DNA of 64,000 nucleotides, taken from contig CACGZD010000004.1 of NCBI GenBank assembly GCA_902577425.1, positions 1-64,000 on the forward strand. The letters are read 5' to 3'. Source of the DNA: an uncultured Alphaproteobacteria bacterium (GTDB lineage Bacteria > Pseudomonadota > Alphaproteobacteria > HIMB59 > GCA-002718135). The translations under genes and the position numbers were made by a program. This document shows, in pieces, positions 8,659 to 18,685 of this stretch (its first letter is position 1; each line of letters starts with the position of its first letter). The notes beneath the pieces were generated by a model. The model was not told the DNA's origin and made no database searches. It saw nothing but the letters and a program-made list of their open reading frames with translations.

Positions 8659-10194
8659 TCCAGGAGGTTTTGAGGTAAAATCAAATAATACTCTATTAAT
8701 TCCTAATACATTATTAATAATTCTACCTGTTAATTCTTGTATTTGATCTTTTGTAAACATATAAAAATCAGCAGTCATGCCATCTACAGAAGTAACTGCT
8801 CTAATCGAACAGCAATAATTGTAAGTTCTTTTATCTCCCATAACCCCTACTGATTTAATAGGTAGTAAAACTACAAATGCTTGCCAGATATTATTATAAA
8901 TTTTTTTCTCTTTTAAATAATTAACAAATATAAAGTCAGCCTCTTGAAGAATTTTAATTTTTGTTTTGTTTATTTCTCCTGGTATTCTAATCGCTAATCC
9001 AGGTCCAGGAAATGGATGTCTAAGAAGAAGATGCTTGTCTATATTTAATTTTTTACCAACATTTCTTACTTCATCTTTAAACAATTCTCTTAATGGTTCT
9101 ACAACTTTGAGTTTCATTTTTTTTGGTAAACCACCAACATTATGGTGACTTTTGATTTTAGCTGTTGGGCCTCCAAAAAAAGGAATGCTTTCAATAACAT
9201 CTGGATAGAGAGTTCCTTGTCCCAAAAAATGTACATTAGATATTTTTTTTGCAGCTTTCTCAAATAACTCAATAAATGTTTTACCAATAATTATTCTTTT
9301 TTGTTCAGGATCAGAAATATTCTTTAATTTTTTTAAAAAAATATTTGATGCATTAATCTTAATAAATTTTCTTCCAAATTTTTCTCTAAAAATTTTTTCA
9401 ACTTGATTTGATTCATTTTTTCTTAAAAGACCATGATCTACAAATATGCAAAATAAATTTTTATTTACAGCTTTGCTTAATAAATAAGCAGTAACAGTAG
9501 AGTCAACTCCTCCAGATATACCACATATAATATTTTTATCTTTAATTTTATTTTTTAATTCTAGAATTTTATCATCAATAAAATTTTTAATTTTAAATTT
9601 ATTCTTTATTTTTGATATATTGAAAAGAAAATTATAAATTATTTTTAATCCATTATCTGTATGGAATACTTCTGGATGAAACTGTAAGCAATAAATCTTA
9701 CTTTTTTTACTTTCAATTGAAGAAATTATATTGTTATCTGAAATAGACGATATAGAAAAAGAATTAGGTATTTTTTTAATATTATCTCCATGAGACATCC
9801 AGACCTTAATTTTATTTTTTTTTATTCCCTTAAAAATTAAAGATTTTTTTTTAATATTAATTAAAGTATATCCATATTCTCTCTTAGTAGAACGTTTAAC
9901 TTTCCCGCTTAAGGTTTTAGTCAATAATTGCATTCCGTAACAAATGCCAAGAATTGGTTTTTGTAAATTCAAAATATTTGAAGTTAATTTTGGAGAATTT
10001 TTATCAAGTACAGATTTAGGACCTCCAGATAAAATAATAGCTGAGGGATTTAATTCAGTTATTAATTTATTTGTAATTTTATTATATGGATAAATTGAGC
10101 AAAAAACTTCTAATTCTCTAATTCTTCTAGCAATAAGCTGAGTGTACTGTGACCCATAATCTATAATTAAAATATTTTCTAATTTTTTATCCAT
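8641..10194 (-). CDS. guaA: GMP synthase (glutamine-hydrolysing)
   Basis: Converts XMP to GMP using ATP and glutamine-derived ammonia. The N-terminal class I amidotransferase domain shows the nucleophile segment GICYGMQLL and the histidine motif QFHPEVFHT. The ATP-pyrophosphatase domain has the P-loop GISGGVDST. The C-terminal dimerisation domain ends in the typical PPGTIEWE. Length 517 is standard. It lies two bases downstream of rlmE, so the two are probably cotranscribed. Confidence 0.97.
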   Translation of the reverse strand: MDKKLENILIIDYGSQYTQLIARRIRELEVFCSIYPYNKITNKLITELNPSAIILSGGPKSVLDKNSPKLTSNILNLQKPILGICYGMQLLTKTLSGKVKRSTKREYGYTLINIKKKSLIFKGIKKNKIKVWMSHGDNIKKIPNSFSISSISDNNIISSIESKKSKIYCLQFHPEVFHTDNGLKIIYNFLFNISKIKNKFKIKNFIDDKILELKNKIKDKNIICGISGGVDSTVTAYLLSKAVNKNLFCIFVDHGLLRKNESNQVEKIFREKFGRKFIKINASNIFLKKLKNISDPEQKRIIIGKTFIELFEKAAKKISNVHFLGQGTLYPDVIESIPFFGGPTAKIKSHHNVGGLPKKMKLKVVEPLRELFKDEVRNVGKKLNIDKHLLLRHPFPGPGLAIRIPGEINKTKIKILQEADFIFVNYLKEKKIYNNIWQAFVVLLPIKSVGVMGDKRTYNYCCSIRAVTSVDGMTADFYMFTKDQIQELTGRIINNVLGINRVLFDFTSKPPGTIEWE

Positions 10195-10196
10195 AA

Positions 10197-10784
10197 TTAC
10201 ATAAAATTTCTAGCAACAATAAATATTTCACTAGATTCTTTTCTTGATGATTGAGGTTTAAAGTATTCAACATTTTCAAATAATATTTTCAATTTTTTTA
10301 TAATTTCTTTTTCTTCTTCTCCTTTCCAAATTTTACAAATGAATGAACTCTTAGGTTTTAACAATATATCTAATTTATCTATTATTTCATAAATTAATTG
10401 ACTTATTCTTAAGTGATCAGTTGATTGATGACCAGTTGTATTTGGGGCAATATCAGATAAAACTAAGTCATAGACCTCATTAAGTATATCAAAATTAAAA
10501 GTTAGAAAATTTTCTTTAAAAAAACGTATATTTTTATGTTTTATTTTTAAATCTAGTAAATCAATGCTTGTTATTTTAATATTTTTATTTGAATTAAGAA
10601 TTACTTGTGTCCATCCTCCGGGAGATGAACCAAATTCAAATATATTTCTTGAATTTTTGATCAAATTAAATTTTTTTTCTATTTCTTCTAATTTGAAAGC
10701 TGCCCTACTAATATAACCTATTTGTTTAGCTTTTTTTACAAACTGATCATTTTTTTGTCTTAAAATCCATGTTTTTGATTTCAT
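10197..10784 (-). CDS. rlmE: 23S rRNA (uridine2552-2'-O)-methyltransferase RlmE/FtsJ
   Basis: S-adenosylmethionine-dependent methylation of U2552 in the A loop of 23S rRNA. A Rossmann fold begins with the SAM motif FGSSPGGW. The K-D-K-E catalytic tetrad is visible in SRAAFKLEEI, VLSDIAPN, CKIWKGEE and SSEIFIVA. The ATG at 10784 is preferred because FtsJ proteins begin shortly before the W-x-x-RQ-x-D-x-F motif; a longer start at 10850 would add unrelated hydrophobic residues and overlap the divergent adaptor gene. First gene of an rlmE-guaA unit. Confidence 0.95.
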   Translation of the reverse strand: MKSKTWILRQKNDQFVKKAKQIGYISRAAFKLEEIEKKFNLIKNSRNIFEFGSSPGGWTQVILNSNKNIKITSIDLLDLKIKHKNIRFFKENFLTFNFDILNEVYDLVLSDIAPNTTGHQSTDHLRISQLIYEIIDKLDILLKPKSSFICKIWKGEEEKEIIKKLKILFENVEYFKPQSSRKESSEIFIVARNFM

Positions 10785-10836
10785 AATTAACGATAAAAAA
10801 ATAACAAAAAATTGTTTTTTAGAAACTTTAATATAT

Positions 10837-12102
10837 ATGTCTTTTAGCAAAACTAAAATGAAAAGATCAATAATAGTCGCATTTCTAATTCTTGCCGGTG
10901 TAGTCGGATGGCTAGGATCAGGACAAATAACTAATGTAAATGCTCAAGATGAAGCAAATTCGAATACTACTGAAGATAAAGAAAAAAATTCTTATAAATC
11001 AGATGATAGTTCTAATGAAAATGAAGAGCTGGTTTTTTCAGTTGAAACTAAAATTTTTAAAGCTAGTCTAATTGATCAGTCAATTGAACTACAAGGTCAA
11101 ACTATACATAACAAAAAAATAGATGTTAAGTCTGAAACTTCTGGAAACATAAGTGAAATTAATTTTTCTAGAGGAGATAAAGTTAATAAAAATTTAAGTT
11201 TAATTTTAATATCTATGGATGACAGAAAAGAAAAATTATTAAGTGCTCAAAAAGATTTAGAGAGACTATCAAAAGAATTAATATTAAATGAAAAAAATAG
11301 AGATAATTTATTACGACAAAATATTGAAAAAATTAAATTGTATGAAATTGAATATGCTTCTGCTAAACAGCTAATAGATAAAGGTTTAAGCTCTAAATCT
11401 AAACTAAGCCTTGCTTCTTTTAACTTAGCTAATGCTGAAGCAGATAGAGAAGATATAAAAATTAAATTTGAATCAACTTTAGCTAATTTAGAAGCCCAAA
11501 TTAGCAATGTAAAATCTTTACTAAAAAATATTAAACTTGATATAGCAAAAACTGACATATCGGCACCATTTGATGGAATTATTTCTGAAAAAATGGTAGA
11601 GGAAACTGAATTTATTTCAGTAGGCACTCCCCTATTTACTATAATTGACTTGGATCCAATTAAAATTGAAGGTTACTTATCAGAATTTGATGTAAATAAA
11701 GTTAGTGTAGGAACAAATGCAATAATTGAAGATAGCAATGGTATTAAGAAAAATGGCACAATAACTTTTATTTCTCCATCTGCTGAAATAAGTACTAGAA
11801 CATTTGAAATTACTATTGAAGCTAACAATAAAGATTTAACTTATAAAAGTGGTATTACAACTAAGATAATTATTAAAGGTTCAGAACTTAAAGCTCATAA
11901 AATACCACCTTCAATTTTGACTTTGTTAGATGATGGAACCGTAGGCGTTAAAGCTGTTGATAAAGAAAATAATGTGATTTTTTATCCCACTAAAACAATA
12001 AAAGATACTATTGATGGAATGTGGGTTTCCGGACTACCTGAATCAGTAAATCTAATTATCAGCGGACAAGAATACATAAGTATTGGTGAAAAAATAAACT
12101 AA
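10837..12102 (+). CDS. RND efflux periplasmic adaptor (membrane fusion protein)
   Basis: Periplasmic adaptor of a tripartite efflux pump, 421 residues. A single N-terminal membrane or signal segment (IIVAFLILAGVVGWLGSG) is followed by an acidic linker, a first lipoyl half, a long coiled-coil hairpin (roughly residues 130-230), the second lipoyl half beginning SAPFDGIISEK, a beta-barrel and a membrane-proximal domain. An in-frame ATG at 10858 is an equally plausible start. The pump gene follows eight bases after the stop. No outer-membrane TolC-type gene is adjacent, so the channel must be encoded elsewhere. Confidence 0.9.
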   Translation: MSFSKTKMKRSIIVAFLILAGVVGWLGSGQITNVNAQDEANSNTTEDKEKNSYKSDDSSNENEELVFSVETKIFKASLIDQSIELQGQTIHNKKIDVKSETSGNISEINFSRGDKVNKNLSLILISMDDRKEKLLSAQKDLERLSKELILNEKNRDNLLRQNIEKIKLYEIEYASAKQLIDKGLSSKSKLSLASFNLANAEADREDIKIKFESTLANLEAQISNVKSLLKNIKLDIAKTDISAPFDGIISEKMVEETEFISVGTPLFTIIDLDPIKIEGYLSEFDVNKVSVGTNAIIEDSNGIKKNGTITFISPSAEISTRTFEITIEANNKDLTYKSGITTKIIIKGSELKAHKIPPSILTLLDDGTVGVKAVDKENNVIFYPTKTIKDTIDGMWVSGLPESVNLIISGQEYISIGEKIN

Positions 12103-12109
12103 AATATTA

Positions 12110-15100
12110 ATGAACATTATAGACTACGCAATAAATCATTCTCGAGTTTTTATGGGAGTGCTTTTTTTTATACTTATCTCTGGAGCTTCTACTTATATAT
12201 CAATGCCTAAAGAGTCATCTCCAGATGTAAGTATCCCTATAGTTTATATATCACTTCATCAAAATGGAATTTCTCCTGAAGACTCAGAAAGACTATTGGT
12301 TAAACCAATAGAAGATGAAGTTAAAACCGTAGAAGGTGTTAAAGAAGTAAGATCTACAGCTTATTCAGGTGGTGGCAACGTACTTTTAGAGTTTGATGCT
12401 GGTTTTGACTCTGATCAAGCCATGCTTGATATAAGGGAAAAGGTTGATAGAGCAAAAGGTGACCTTCCCAATGAAGCTGATGAACCAACAGTTAATGAAG
12501 TAAACATAAGCACATTCCCTATTATATCAATTTCTTTAAGTGGAGAGGTTCCTAACAGAACATTACAAGATTTAGCTGAAACTTTACAAGATGATATTGA
12601 AACTATTCCCAGCGTACTTGAAGCTAAAATTGGAGGAAAAAGAAATGAACAAGTTGATATTTTAATTAATCCAACAGCAATAGAGAGTTATGGTATAAAT
12701 TTAGAAAGCTTAATTGATATTGTAAGACAAAATAACAAAATGGTATCTGCTGGTGGTCAAGATACTGGTGATGGAAGCTTTGATATCAAAGTTCCAGGCT
12801 TATATGAAACAATTGAAGATGTTTTAAATACTCCTGTAAAAACTGATGGTGATTCTGTTATTACTTTTAGAGATATTGCTCAAGTTAAGAGGACTTTTGA
12901 AGATAGACAATCTTTTGCAAATGTAAATGGATCTAATTCAGTTACTATAGATGTTTCAAAAAGAATTGGGGAAAATATTATAAACACAATTAAAGAAGTT
13001 AAAAAAGTAACAAATAAAACTTCAGAAGATTTTCCTGACAATGTTGATATTTCATTTGGTAGCGATCAATCAAAAGGTATTAAGACAATGCTTAATAGTC
13101 TACAAAATAATGTAATTGCTGCCATTATTCTTGTTTTAATAATAATACTTGGAGCTCTAGGTATTAGATCAGGATTGCTTGTTGGTGTATCTATTCCTGG
13201 TTCTTTTCTTTCAGGATTGCTAGCATTATCGATAATGGGTTTTACAATAAATATTGTAGTTTTATTTGCATTAATTTTATCAGTTGGTCTCTTAGTTGAT
13301 GGCGCTATTGTGGTAGTTGAGTATGCTGACAGAAAAATTAAAGAGGGACTTAGTGTAAAAGCGGCATTTGCTAATGCTTCAAAAAAAATGTCTTTACCAA
13401 TAATATCTTCAACGGCAACAACTTTAGCAGCATTTCTTCCATTAATATTTTGGCCTGGTATTGCTGGTGAGTTTATGAAATATCTACCCATTACTCTGAT
13501 TTGTGTTTTAATATCTTCATTATTTATGGCTTTATTATTTGTTCCGGTTTTAGGTTCAATACTTAATACAGTATCAAGAATTATACTTCAGTTAATTATT
13601 CCTTTGTTATTATCATTAATCTTTTTTAATATTTTAACTTTTATATTTGGAATGTTAGAATTAAGCAGTTACAATTTCATTCTAACTATTTTAAAATATT
13701 TATTAAGTTTATCTTTGTTTATATTTATATTTATTAAAATAATTCCTAGAGTTTATAAAATTTCTGAAAGTGTTAATTCAACTGATAATAATATATCTTT
13801 AAATGCAAAAATTTTATCATCAGAATCTAATGAACCAATACTAAATGTTACTGGTTTTGTAGGTTTGTATGCTAAAATATTAAATTTTTTACTTAATCAT
13901 CCTTTAAAGGTTATTATAAGTGCTATAATAATTTTAATTGCTGTAAATTATACTTATACCAAAGTTGGAGAAGGAGTTGAATTTTTTCCTGATGTTGAAC
14001 CAGATCTTGCTAAGATTGTAGTTTATGCAAGAGGCAACCTTTCTGTTGAAGAAAAAAGAGACTATGTATCAAGGGTAGAGAATATTATTTTAAAAATTCA
14101 ATCTCAAAACCAAGAATTTAAAAATATTTATTCTTTAAGTGGAAATGTTAGTGAGCAATCTGAAGCTTCTGAAGATTTTATTGGATCTATAAGTTTAGAA
14201 TATAATGATTGGGATAAAAGAAGAAAATCAAAAGTTATTCTTGCTGAAATTTTAAATAAAGCAAAAACTATTAATGGTATAAAAGTAGAATCTAGAGAAC
14301 AGCAAGGTGGGCCTGGAGAAGGAAAACCAATTAATATTAAATTAACAAGTGATAGTAAAAAACTATTAATATCTGAAGGGATCAAATTAAAAAAGTTTAT
14401 AGATAATTATCCTAAATTAATGAATATTGAGGATAATTTACCTGCTCCTGGAATTGAATGGGAAATAAATGTAGATAGAAAGCAAGCTTCAAAATTTGGA
14501 GCTAATATTACATCAATAGGAAATGTAATAAAACTTGCAACAAATGGACTAAAACTTGGAGAATATAGACCAGATGATAGTAATGAAAGTATCCCTTTAT
14601 TCTTAAGATATCCAAATGAAGGTAGGACGCTAGATAGGATAGATAATTTAAGAGTTTCTACATCAAGTGGTTTAGTTCCAATATCTAATTTCGTTGATAT
14701 AGAACCAAATAATAGAACTGGAAATATTATCAGAGTTAATTCAAAAAATGCTATAAATATTCAAGCAGATGTAGAGCCTGGTGTTTACCCAGATGGAAAA
14801 GTTAAAGAACTAGAATATGTTTTAGGAATTTCAGATAATGCCCCGTCTTGGAGAGGAAGATCATTAGATTTACCTAGATATGAATTAGATAATAAAGTTA
14901 AAGTTGAATTAATTGGAGAAAACGAAGATCAAAAACAAGCTCAACAATTTTTAACTAAAGCCTTTGGAGTTGCATTATTTTTAATGCTTATGATATTGCT
15001 TTTACAATTTAATAGTTTTTATAGTAGTTTATTAATTCTTTTTGCTGTTTTAATGTCTACAGCTGGTGTTTTTATAGGGCTAATGGTAACTGCCCAACCT

Positions 15101-15499
15101 TTTGGTATTGTTATGTCAGGGGTAGGAGTTATTGCTCTTGCAGGTATTGTTGTTAATAATAATATAATATTAATAGATACCTTTGATTTTTTAAAAACAA
15201 AAAATTCCAATATAAGAGAATCAATAATTAAAACTGGGGCACAAAGACTTAGACCAGTTTTACTGACAACTACTACTACAGTTCTTGGTCTGCTCCCTAT
15301 GGTTACAATGACAAATGTAGATTTTATTACTAGAGAAATTACAAGAGGTTCACCAGACACACAATGGTGGGTACAATTATCAACAGCTATTGTTTTTGGT
15401 CTAATTTTTGCCACTCTCTTAACTCTAATAGTTACACCTTCAGCCTTAATGTTAAGAGAAAATGTTAAAAATTGGTATAATAAAAAAATTAGCTCTTAA
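12110..15499 (+). CDS. RND efflux pump permease (AcrB/HAE1 family)
   Basis: A proton-driven inner-membrane transporter of 1129 residues, longer than AcrB. It has the usual plan: TM1 at the N-terminus, a large periplasmic loop, TM2-6, a second loop and TM7-12. The proton-relay helix contains SVGLLVDGAIVVVEYADRK, with the expected acidic residue and the R/K-rich ending. Extra hydrophobic and linker sequence at about residues 480-575 accounts for much of the added length. Paired with the upstream adaptor. Substrates cannot be inferred. Its stop is one base from the convergent pssA stop. Confidence 0.95.
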   Translation: MNIIDYAINHSRVFMGVLFFILISGASTYISMPKESSPDVSIPIVYISLHQNGISPEDSERLLVKPIEDEVKTVEGVKEVRSTAYSGGGNVLLEFDAGFDSDQAMLDIREKVDRAKGDLPNEADEPTVNEVNISTFPIISISLSGEVPNRTLQDLAETLQDDIETIPSVLEAKIGGKRNEQVDILINPTAIESYGINLESLIDIVRQNNKMVSAGGQDTGDGSFDIKVPGLYETIEDVLNTPVKTDGDSVITFRDIAQVKRTFEDRQSFANVNGSNSVTIDVSKRIGENIINTIKEVKKVTNKTSEDFPDNVDISFGSDQSKGIKTMLNSLQNNVIAAIILVLIIILGALGIRSGLLVGVSIPGSFLSGLLALSIMGFTINIVVLFALILSVGLLVDGAIVVVEYADRKIKEGLSVKAAFANASKKMSLPIISSTATTLAAFLPLIFWPGIAGEFMKYLPITLICVLISSLFMALLFVPVLGSILNTVSRIILQLIIPLLLSLIFFNILTFIFGMLELSSYNFILTILKYLLSLSLFIFIFIKIIPRVYKISESVNSTDNNISLNAKILSSESNEPILNVTGFVGLYAKILNFLLNHPLKVIISAIIILIAVNYTYTKVGEGVEFFPDVEPDLAKIVVYARGNLSVEEKRDYVSRVENIILKIQSQNQEFKNIYSLSGNVSEQSEASEDFIGSISLEYNDWDKRRKSKVILAEILNKAKTINGIKVESREQQGGPGEGKPINIKLTSDSKKLLISEGIKLKKFIDNYPKLMNIEDNLPAPGIEWEINVDRKQASKFGANITSIGNVIKLATNGLKLGEYRPDDSNESIPLFLRYPNEGRTLDRIDNLRVSTSSGLVPISNFVDIEPNNRTGNIIRVNSKNAINIQADVEPGVYPDGKVKELEYVLGISDNAPSWRGRSLDLPRYELDNKVKVELIGENEDQKQAQQFLTKAFGVALFLMLMILLLQFNSFYSSLLILFAVLMSTAGVFIGLMVTAQPFGIVMSGVGVIALAGIVVNNNIILIDTFDFLKTKNSNIRESIIKTGAQRLRPVLLTTTTTVLGLLPMVTMTNVDFITREITRGSPDTQWWVQLSTAIVFGLIFATLLTLIVTPSALMLRENVKNWYNKKISS

Positions 15500-15500
15500 T

Positions 15501-16217
15501 CTATCTATTATTTATAACGGTATACAATATAGATATTATATATGTAAAAGCTAAAATAATTAAAGTTAACCATAAATTTGAAATTAGACCAATACATATT
15601 AAAACAATTAATAAAACAATCCATGGGGCAATTTTTTTTGAAAAATTAATACTCTTAAGAGATATAGTAGGTATTTTACTAATCATTAAAAAGCCAATAA
15701 TTGCTAAATTAAAAAAATTTAAATAAGAATTTTTTATTATGGATAAATCAAATTCAAAATATATAAAAAGTGGAAGTAAAGTTAAACCTGCTGCTGCAGG
15801 AGAAGGAATACCAGTAAAATAAACATTTGTATCAATAGGTTTAATTGTAAGATATATATCAGCTGTAAATCTTGCTAATCGTAAAGCAGCACATGCAGCA
15901 AAAAACAATACAACACTCCATCCTATGGAATTTAAAGAAGTAAGAGTCCAAAAATATATTAATATACTAGGCGCGACTCCAAAAGATATAAAATCACTTA
16001 ATGAATCTAATTCAGCTCCGAAATTACTTCTACCCTTTAATTTTCTTGCAAACCAACCATCAAAAAAATCAAAAATTGCAGCAAATATTATTAAATAAAT
16101 AGAAATTTTCCAATCTTGTGACAAAGAAAATTTAATAGAAGTTAATCCACAACACAATGAAAGTATAGTAATAGAATTAGGAATATATTTTGATAAATAA
16201 CTAGAATTATTTTGCAT
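15501..16217 (-). CDS. pssA: CDP-diacylglycerol-serine O-phosphatidyltransferase
   Basis: Integral membrane enzyme making phosphatidylserine from CDP-diacylglycerol and L-serine. The CDP-alcohol phosphotransferase signature DG-x2-AR-x8-G-x3-D-x3-D is complete (D53, G54, A57, R58, G67, D71, D75). About seven hydrophobic helices fit the type II enzyme. It lies two bases after psd, forming the two-step phosphatidylethanolamine operon. Confidence 0.95.
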   Translation of the reverse strand: MQNNSSYLSKYIPNSITILSLCCGLTSIKFSLSQDWKISIYLIIFAAIFDFFDGWFARKLKGRSNFGAELDSLSDFISFGVAPSILIYFWTLTSLNSIGWSVVLFFAACAALRLARFTADIYLTIKPIDTNVYFTGIPSPAAAGLTLLPLFIYFEFDLSIIKNSYLNFFNLAIIGFLMISKIPTISLKSINFSKKIAPWIVLLIVLICIGLISNLWLTLIILAFTYIISILYTVINNR

Positions 16218-16219
16218 AA

Positions 16220-16888
16220 TTAAATTTTAATCGAACTAGATATATGTTGAATATTATTTGGGTTAGCTAAAATAGTTTCACCACCAATAACTGTTTGTCC
16301 CTCAACAACTAAAGGTGTATATTTTTTAGGAATAAATAAATCGACTCTACTACCAAACTTAATTATTCCAAATCTATGACCTTGAAAAACATCTTGATTT
16401 TCTTTTATATTGCAAACTATTCTTCGGGCTATTAATCCGGCAATTTGAACTATCAAAAATTCTTCATTATCACTATTTTTTAAAATTATTTCATTTCTTT
16501 CATTTTCATTACTTGATTTATCAAAAGAAGCATTAAAAAATTTTCCATTTATATAATTTACTTTTTTAATTGTTCCATTACATGGTATTCTATTTACATG
16601 AACATTAAAAATACTTAAAAAAATACTTATTTTAATATATTTTGAATCTGAATTTAATATTTCTGGTGCATCAACCTCATCAATAAAAGTAACTGTTCCA
16701 TCAGCAGGCGATACTATTAATTCTTCAACAGGTACAGATCTTATTGGATCTCGAAAAAAATAATAAATAAAAAAACTTAAAAAGAAAAAAATAAAACTAA
16801 GTATAATAAAAAAAGGAATAAAAATAATAGCTATAATTAAGGTGATAACCAAATACACCCATCCTTCATTATGAATTTTATATTGCAT
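16220..16888 (-). CDS. psd: Phosphatidylserine decarboxylase (short form)
   Basis: Produces phosphatidylethanolamine from phosphatidylserine. The 222-residue length and FGSRVD motif fit the short, archaeal-type family, in which the Ser of GS becomes the pyruvoyl group after self-cleavage. N-terminal hydrophobic helices (about residues 10-45) anchor it to the inner membrane; the SPADGTV segment is typical. It is transcribed with pssA, two bases downstream, and is divergent from the LOG-family gene. Confidence 0.95.
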   Translation of the reverse strand: MQYKIHNEGWVYLVITLIIAIIFIPFFIILSFIFFFLSFFIYYFFRDPIRSVPVEELIVSPADGTVTFIDEVDAPEILNSDSKYIKISIFLSIFNVHVNRIPCNGTIKKVNYINGKFFNASFDKSSNENERNEIILKNSDNEEFLIVQIAGLIARRIVCNIKENQDVFQGHRFGIIKFGSRVDLFIPKKYTPLVVEGQTVIGGETILANPNNIQHISSSIKI

Positions 16889-16928
16889 TTTCTAATTGAT
16901 TTATATTTAAAAAGATACATACAGAATT

Positions 16929-17465
16929 ATGAGAATAAAATCTTTAACAATTTATTGCTCTTCTTCAAAAAATTTAGAATCAGATTTTTATGATTTAGCT
17001 AATGATTTAGGGGTATTTCTAGCTAAAAAATCAATTAAAATAATATATGGTGGAGGTAATGTTGGCATGATGGGTGCTTTATCTAATTCAGCAATATCTG
17101 CAGGAGGTGAAGTTGAGGGTATAATCCCAGAATTTTTAATAAATGTAGAAAATAAAAATGAAAAAATTACGAATACTTTAATTGTAGACAATATGAGTGA
17201 AAGAAAAAAAAAATTATTTGAATTAGGTGATGCATTTCTTATTTTGCCAGGAGGCCCTGGAACAATAGAAGAGGCTACAGAAGTTATTGCATGGAAAAAT
17301 TTAGAATTACATAATAAAGATATTATAATTTTCAATTATAAAAATTATTGGGATCACTTAATTAATCTTTACAATCATTCTTTAGAAAAAAATTTTTCAA
17401 ATAAAAATTTTCATGATATATGTTTATGTATAAATACGTTGAATGAATTTAAAAGAATATTTTAA
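16929..17465 (+). CDS. LOG family nucleotide phosphoribohydrolase (TIGR00730)
   Basis: A 178-residue Rossmann-like protein with both LOG signatures: GGGNVGMMG near residue 40 and PGGPGTIEE near residue 106. Family members release a base from nucleoside 5'-monophosphates; the plant and some bacterial proteins activate cytokinins, whereas in most bacteria the physiological substrate is unclear. The icd gene starts two bases after the stop, so the two genes are probably cotranscribed. Confidence 0.88.
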   Translation: MRIKSLTIYCSSSKNLESDFYDLANDLGVFLAKKSIKIIYGGGNVGMMGALSNSAISAGGEVEGIIPEFLINVENKNEKITNTLIVDNMSERKKKLFELGDAFLILPGGPGTIEEATEVIAWKNLELHNKDIIIFNYKNYWDHLINLYNHSLEKNFSNKNFHDICLCINTLNEFKRIF

Positions 17466-17467
17466 CT

Positions 17468-18685
17468 ATGTCTAAAATAATCATAAAAAATCCTATTGTA
17501 GAAATGGACGGTGATGAAATGACAAGGGTTATATGGGAATTCATTAAAGATAAATTAATACTTCCTTATATTGACATAGATATAAAATATTATGATTTAG
17601 GAATAGAAAATCGTAATAAAACTGATGATCAAGTTACAATAGATGCAGCAGAAGCCGTAAAAAAATATGGTGTTGGCATTAAATGTGCTACAATTACTCC
17701 TGATGAAGATAGGGTAAAAGAATTTAACTTAAAGAAAATGTGGCGATCACCTAATGGGACAATAAGAAATATATTAGGTGGAACTATTTTTAGACAACCA
17801 ATTATATGTAAAAATGTTCCTAGAATTGTAACTAACTGGAACAAACCAATAGTCGTAGCTAGGCATGCTTTTGGAGATCAATATAGAGCAACGGATACTT
17901 TAATAAAAAAACCTGGAAAGTTAAAAATGATTTTTGAACCAACTGATGGAAGTGAAGGGTTTATAAAAGATGTATATGAGTTTGAAAAAGAAGGAATAGC
18001 TCTTTCAATGTATAACCTTGATCAATCAATTATTGATTTTGCTAGAGCTTGTTTTACTTACGGACTAAACTTGGGATGGCCTGTTTACTTATCTACAAAA
18101 AATACAATTTTAAAAGTTTATGATGGAAGATTTAAAGATATATTTGAAAATATTTTTCAAACTGAGTTTGCTCAAAAATTTAAACAAAAAAATATAGTTT
18201 ATGAGCATAGATTAATAGATGATATGGTTGCTACTGCACTTAAATGGGAAGGAAATTTTATTTGGGCTTGTAAAAACTATGATGGTGATGTCCAATCGGA
18301 CTCTGTTGCTCAAGGATATGGTTCACTAGGATTAATGACAAGTGTACTTATGACACCTGATGGAAAAACTGTAGAAGCAGAAGCTGCTCATGGAACAGTA
18401 ACAAGACATTATAGAAACCATCAAAAAGGTTTAGAAACATCTACCAATCCTATAGCATCGATATTTGCATGGTCTAGAGGACTTTATTTTAGAGGAAAGT
18501 TTGATAAGAATGATAATCTGATACAATTCACCAAAAATCTTGAAGAAACTTGTATTGAGACTGTCGAGTCTGGAAAAATGACCAAAGACCTATCTATTTT
18601 AATTAATTCAGATCAAGATTGGTTAAATACTGAGGATTTTCTTAAAACTTTAAAAGAAAATTTGGAAAATAAATTAAAATTCTAG
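17468..18685 (+). CDS. icd: NADP-dependent isocitrate dehydrogenase
   Basis: TCA-cycle enzyme oxidising isocitrate to 2-oxoglutarate with NADP. The 405-residue protein belongs to the eukaryotic-like homodimeric type found in Alphaproteobacteria, shown by [13 protein letters not shown] at the N-terminus, the [11 protein letters not shown] segment, and the NADP-binding region [12 protein letters not shown]. The last 12 bases overlap the 3' end of the convergent alaS gene. Icd near recA-alaS is a familiar alphaproteobacterial arrangement. Confidence 0.96.
   Translation: MSKIIIKNPIVEMDGDEMTRVIWEFIKDKLILPYIDIDIKYYDLGIENRNKTDDQVTIDAAEAVKKYGVGIKCATITPDEDRVKEFNLKKMWRSPNGTIRNILGGTIFRQPIICKNVPRIVTNWNKPIVVARHAFGDQYRATDTLIKKPGKLKMIFEPTDGSEGFIKDVYEFEKEGIALSMYNLDQSIIDFARACFTYGLNLGWPVYLSTKNTILKVYDGRFKDIFENIFQTEFAQKFKQKNIVYEHRLIDDMVATALKWEGNFIWACKNYDGDVQSDSVAQGYGSLGLMTSVLMTPDGKTVEAEAAHGTVTRHYRNHQKGLETSTNPIASIFAWSRGLYFRGKFDKNDNLIQFTKNLEETCIETVESGKMTKDLSILINSDQDWLNTEDFLKTLKENLENKLKF

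Noticed and set aside
13066-13491. Minus-strand ORF of 141 codons inside the RND pump
   Set aside because: It is antisense to a strongly conserved membrane region, lacks a ribosome-binding site and resembles no family; it is a shadow of the pump gene.
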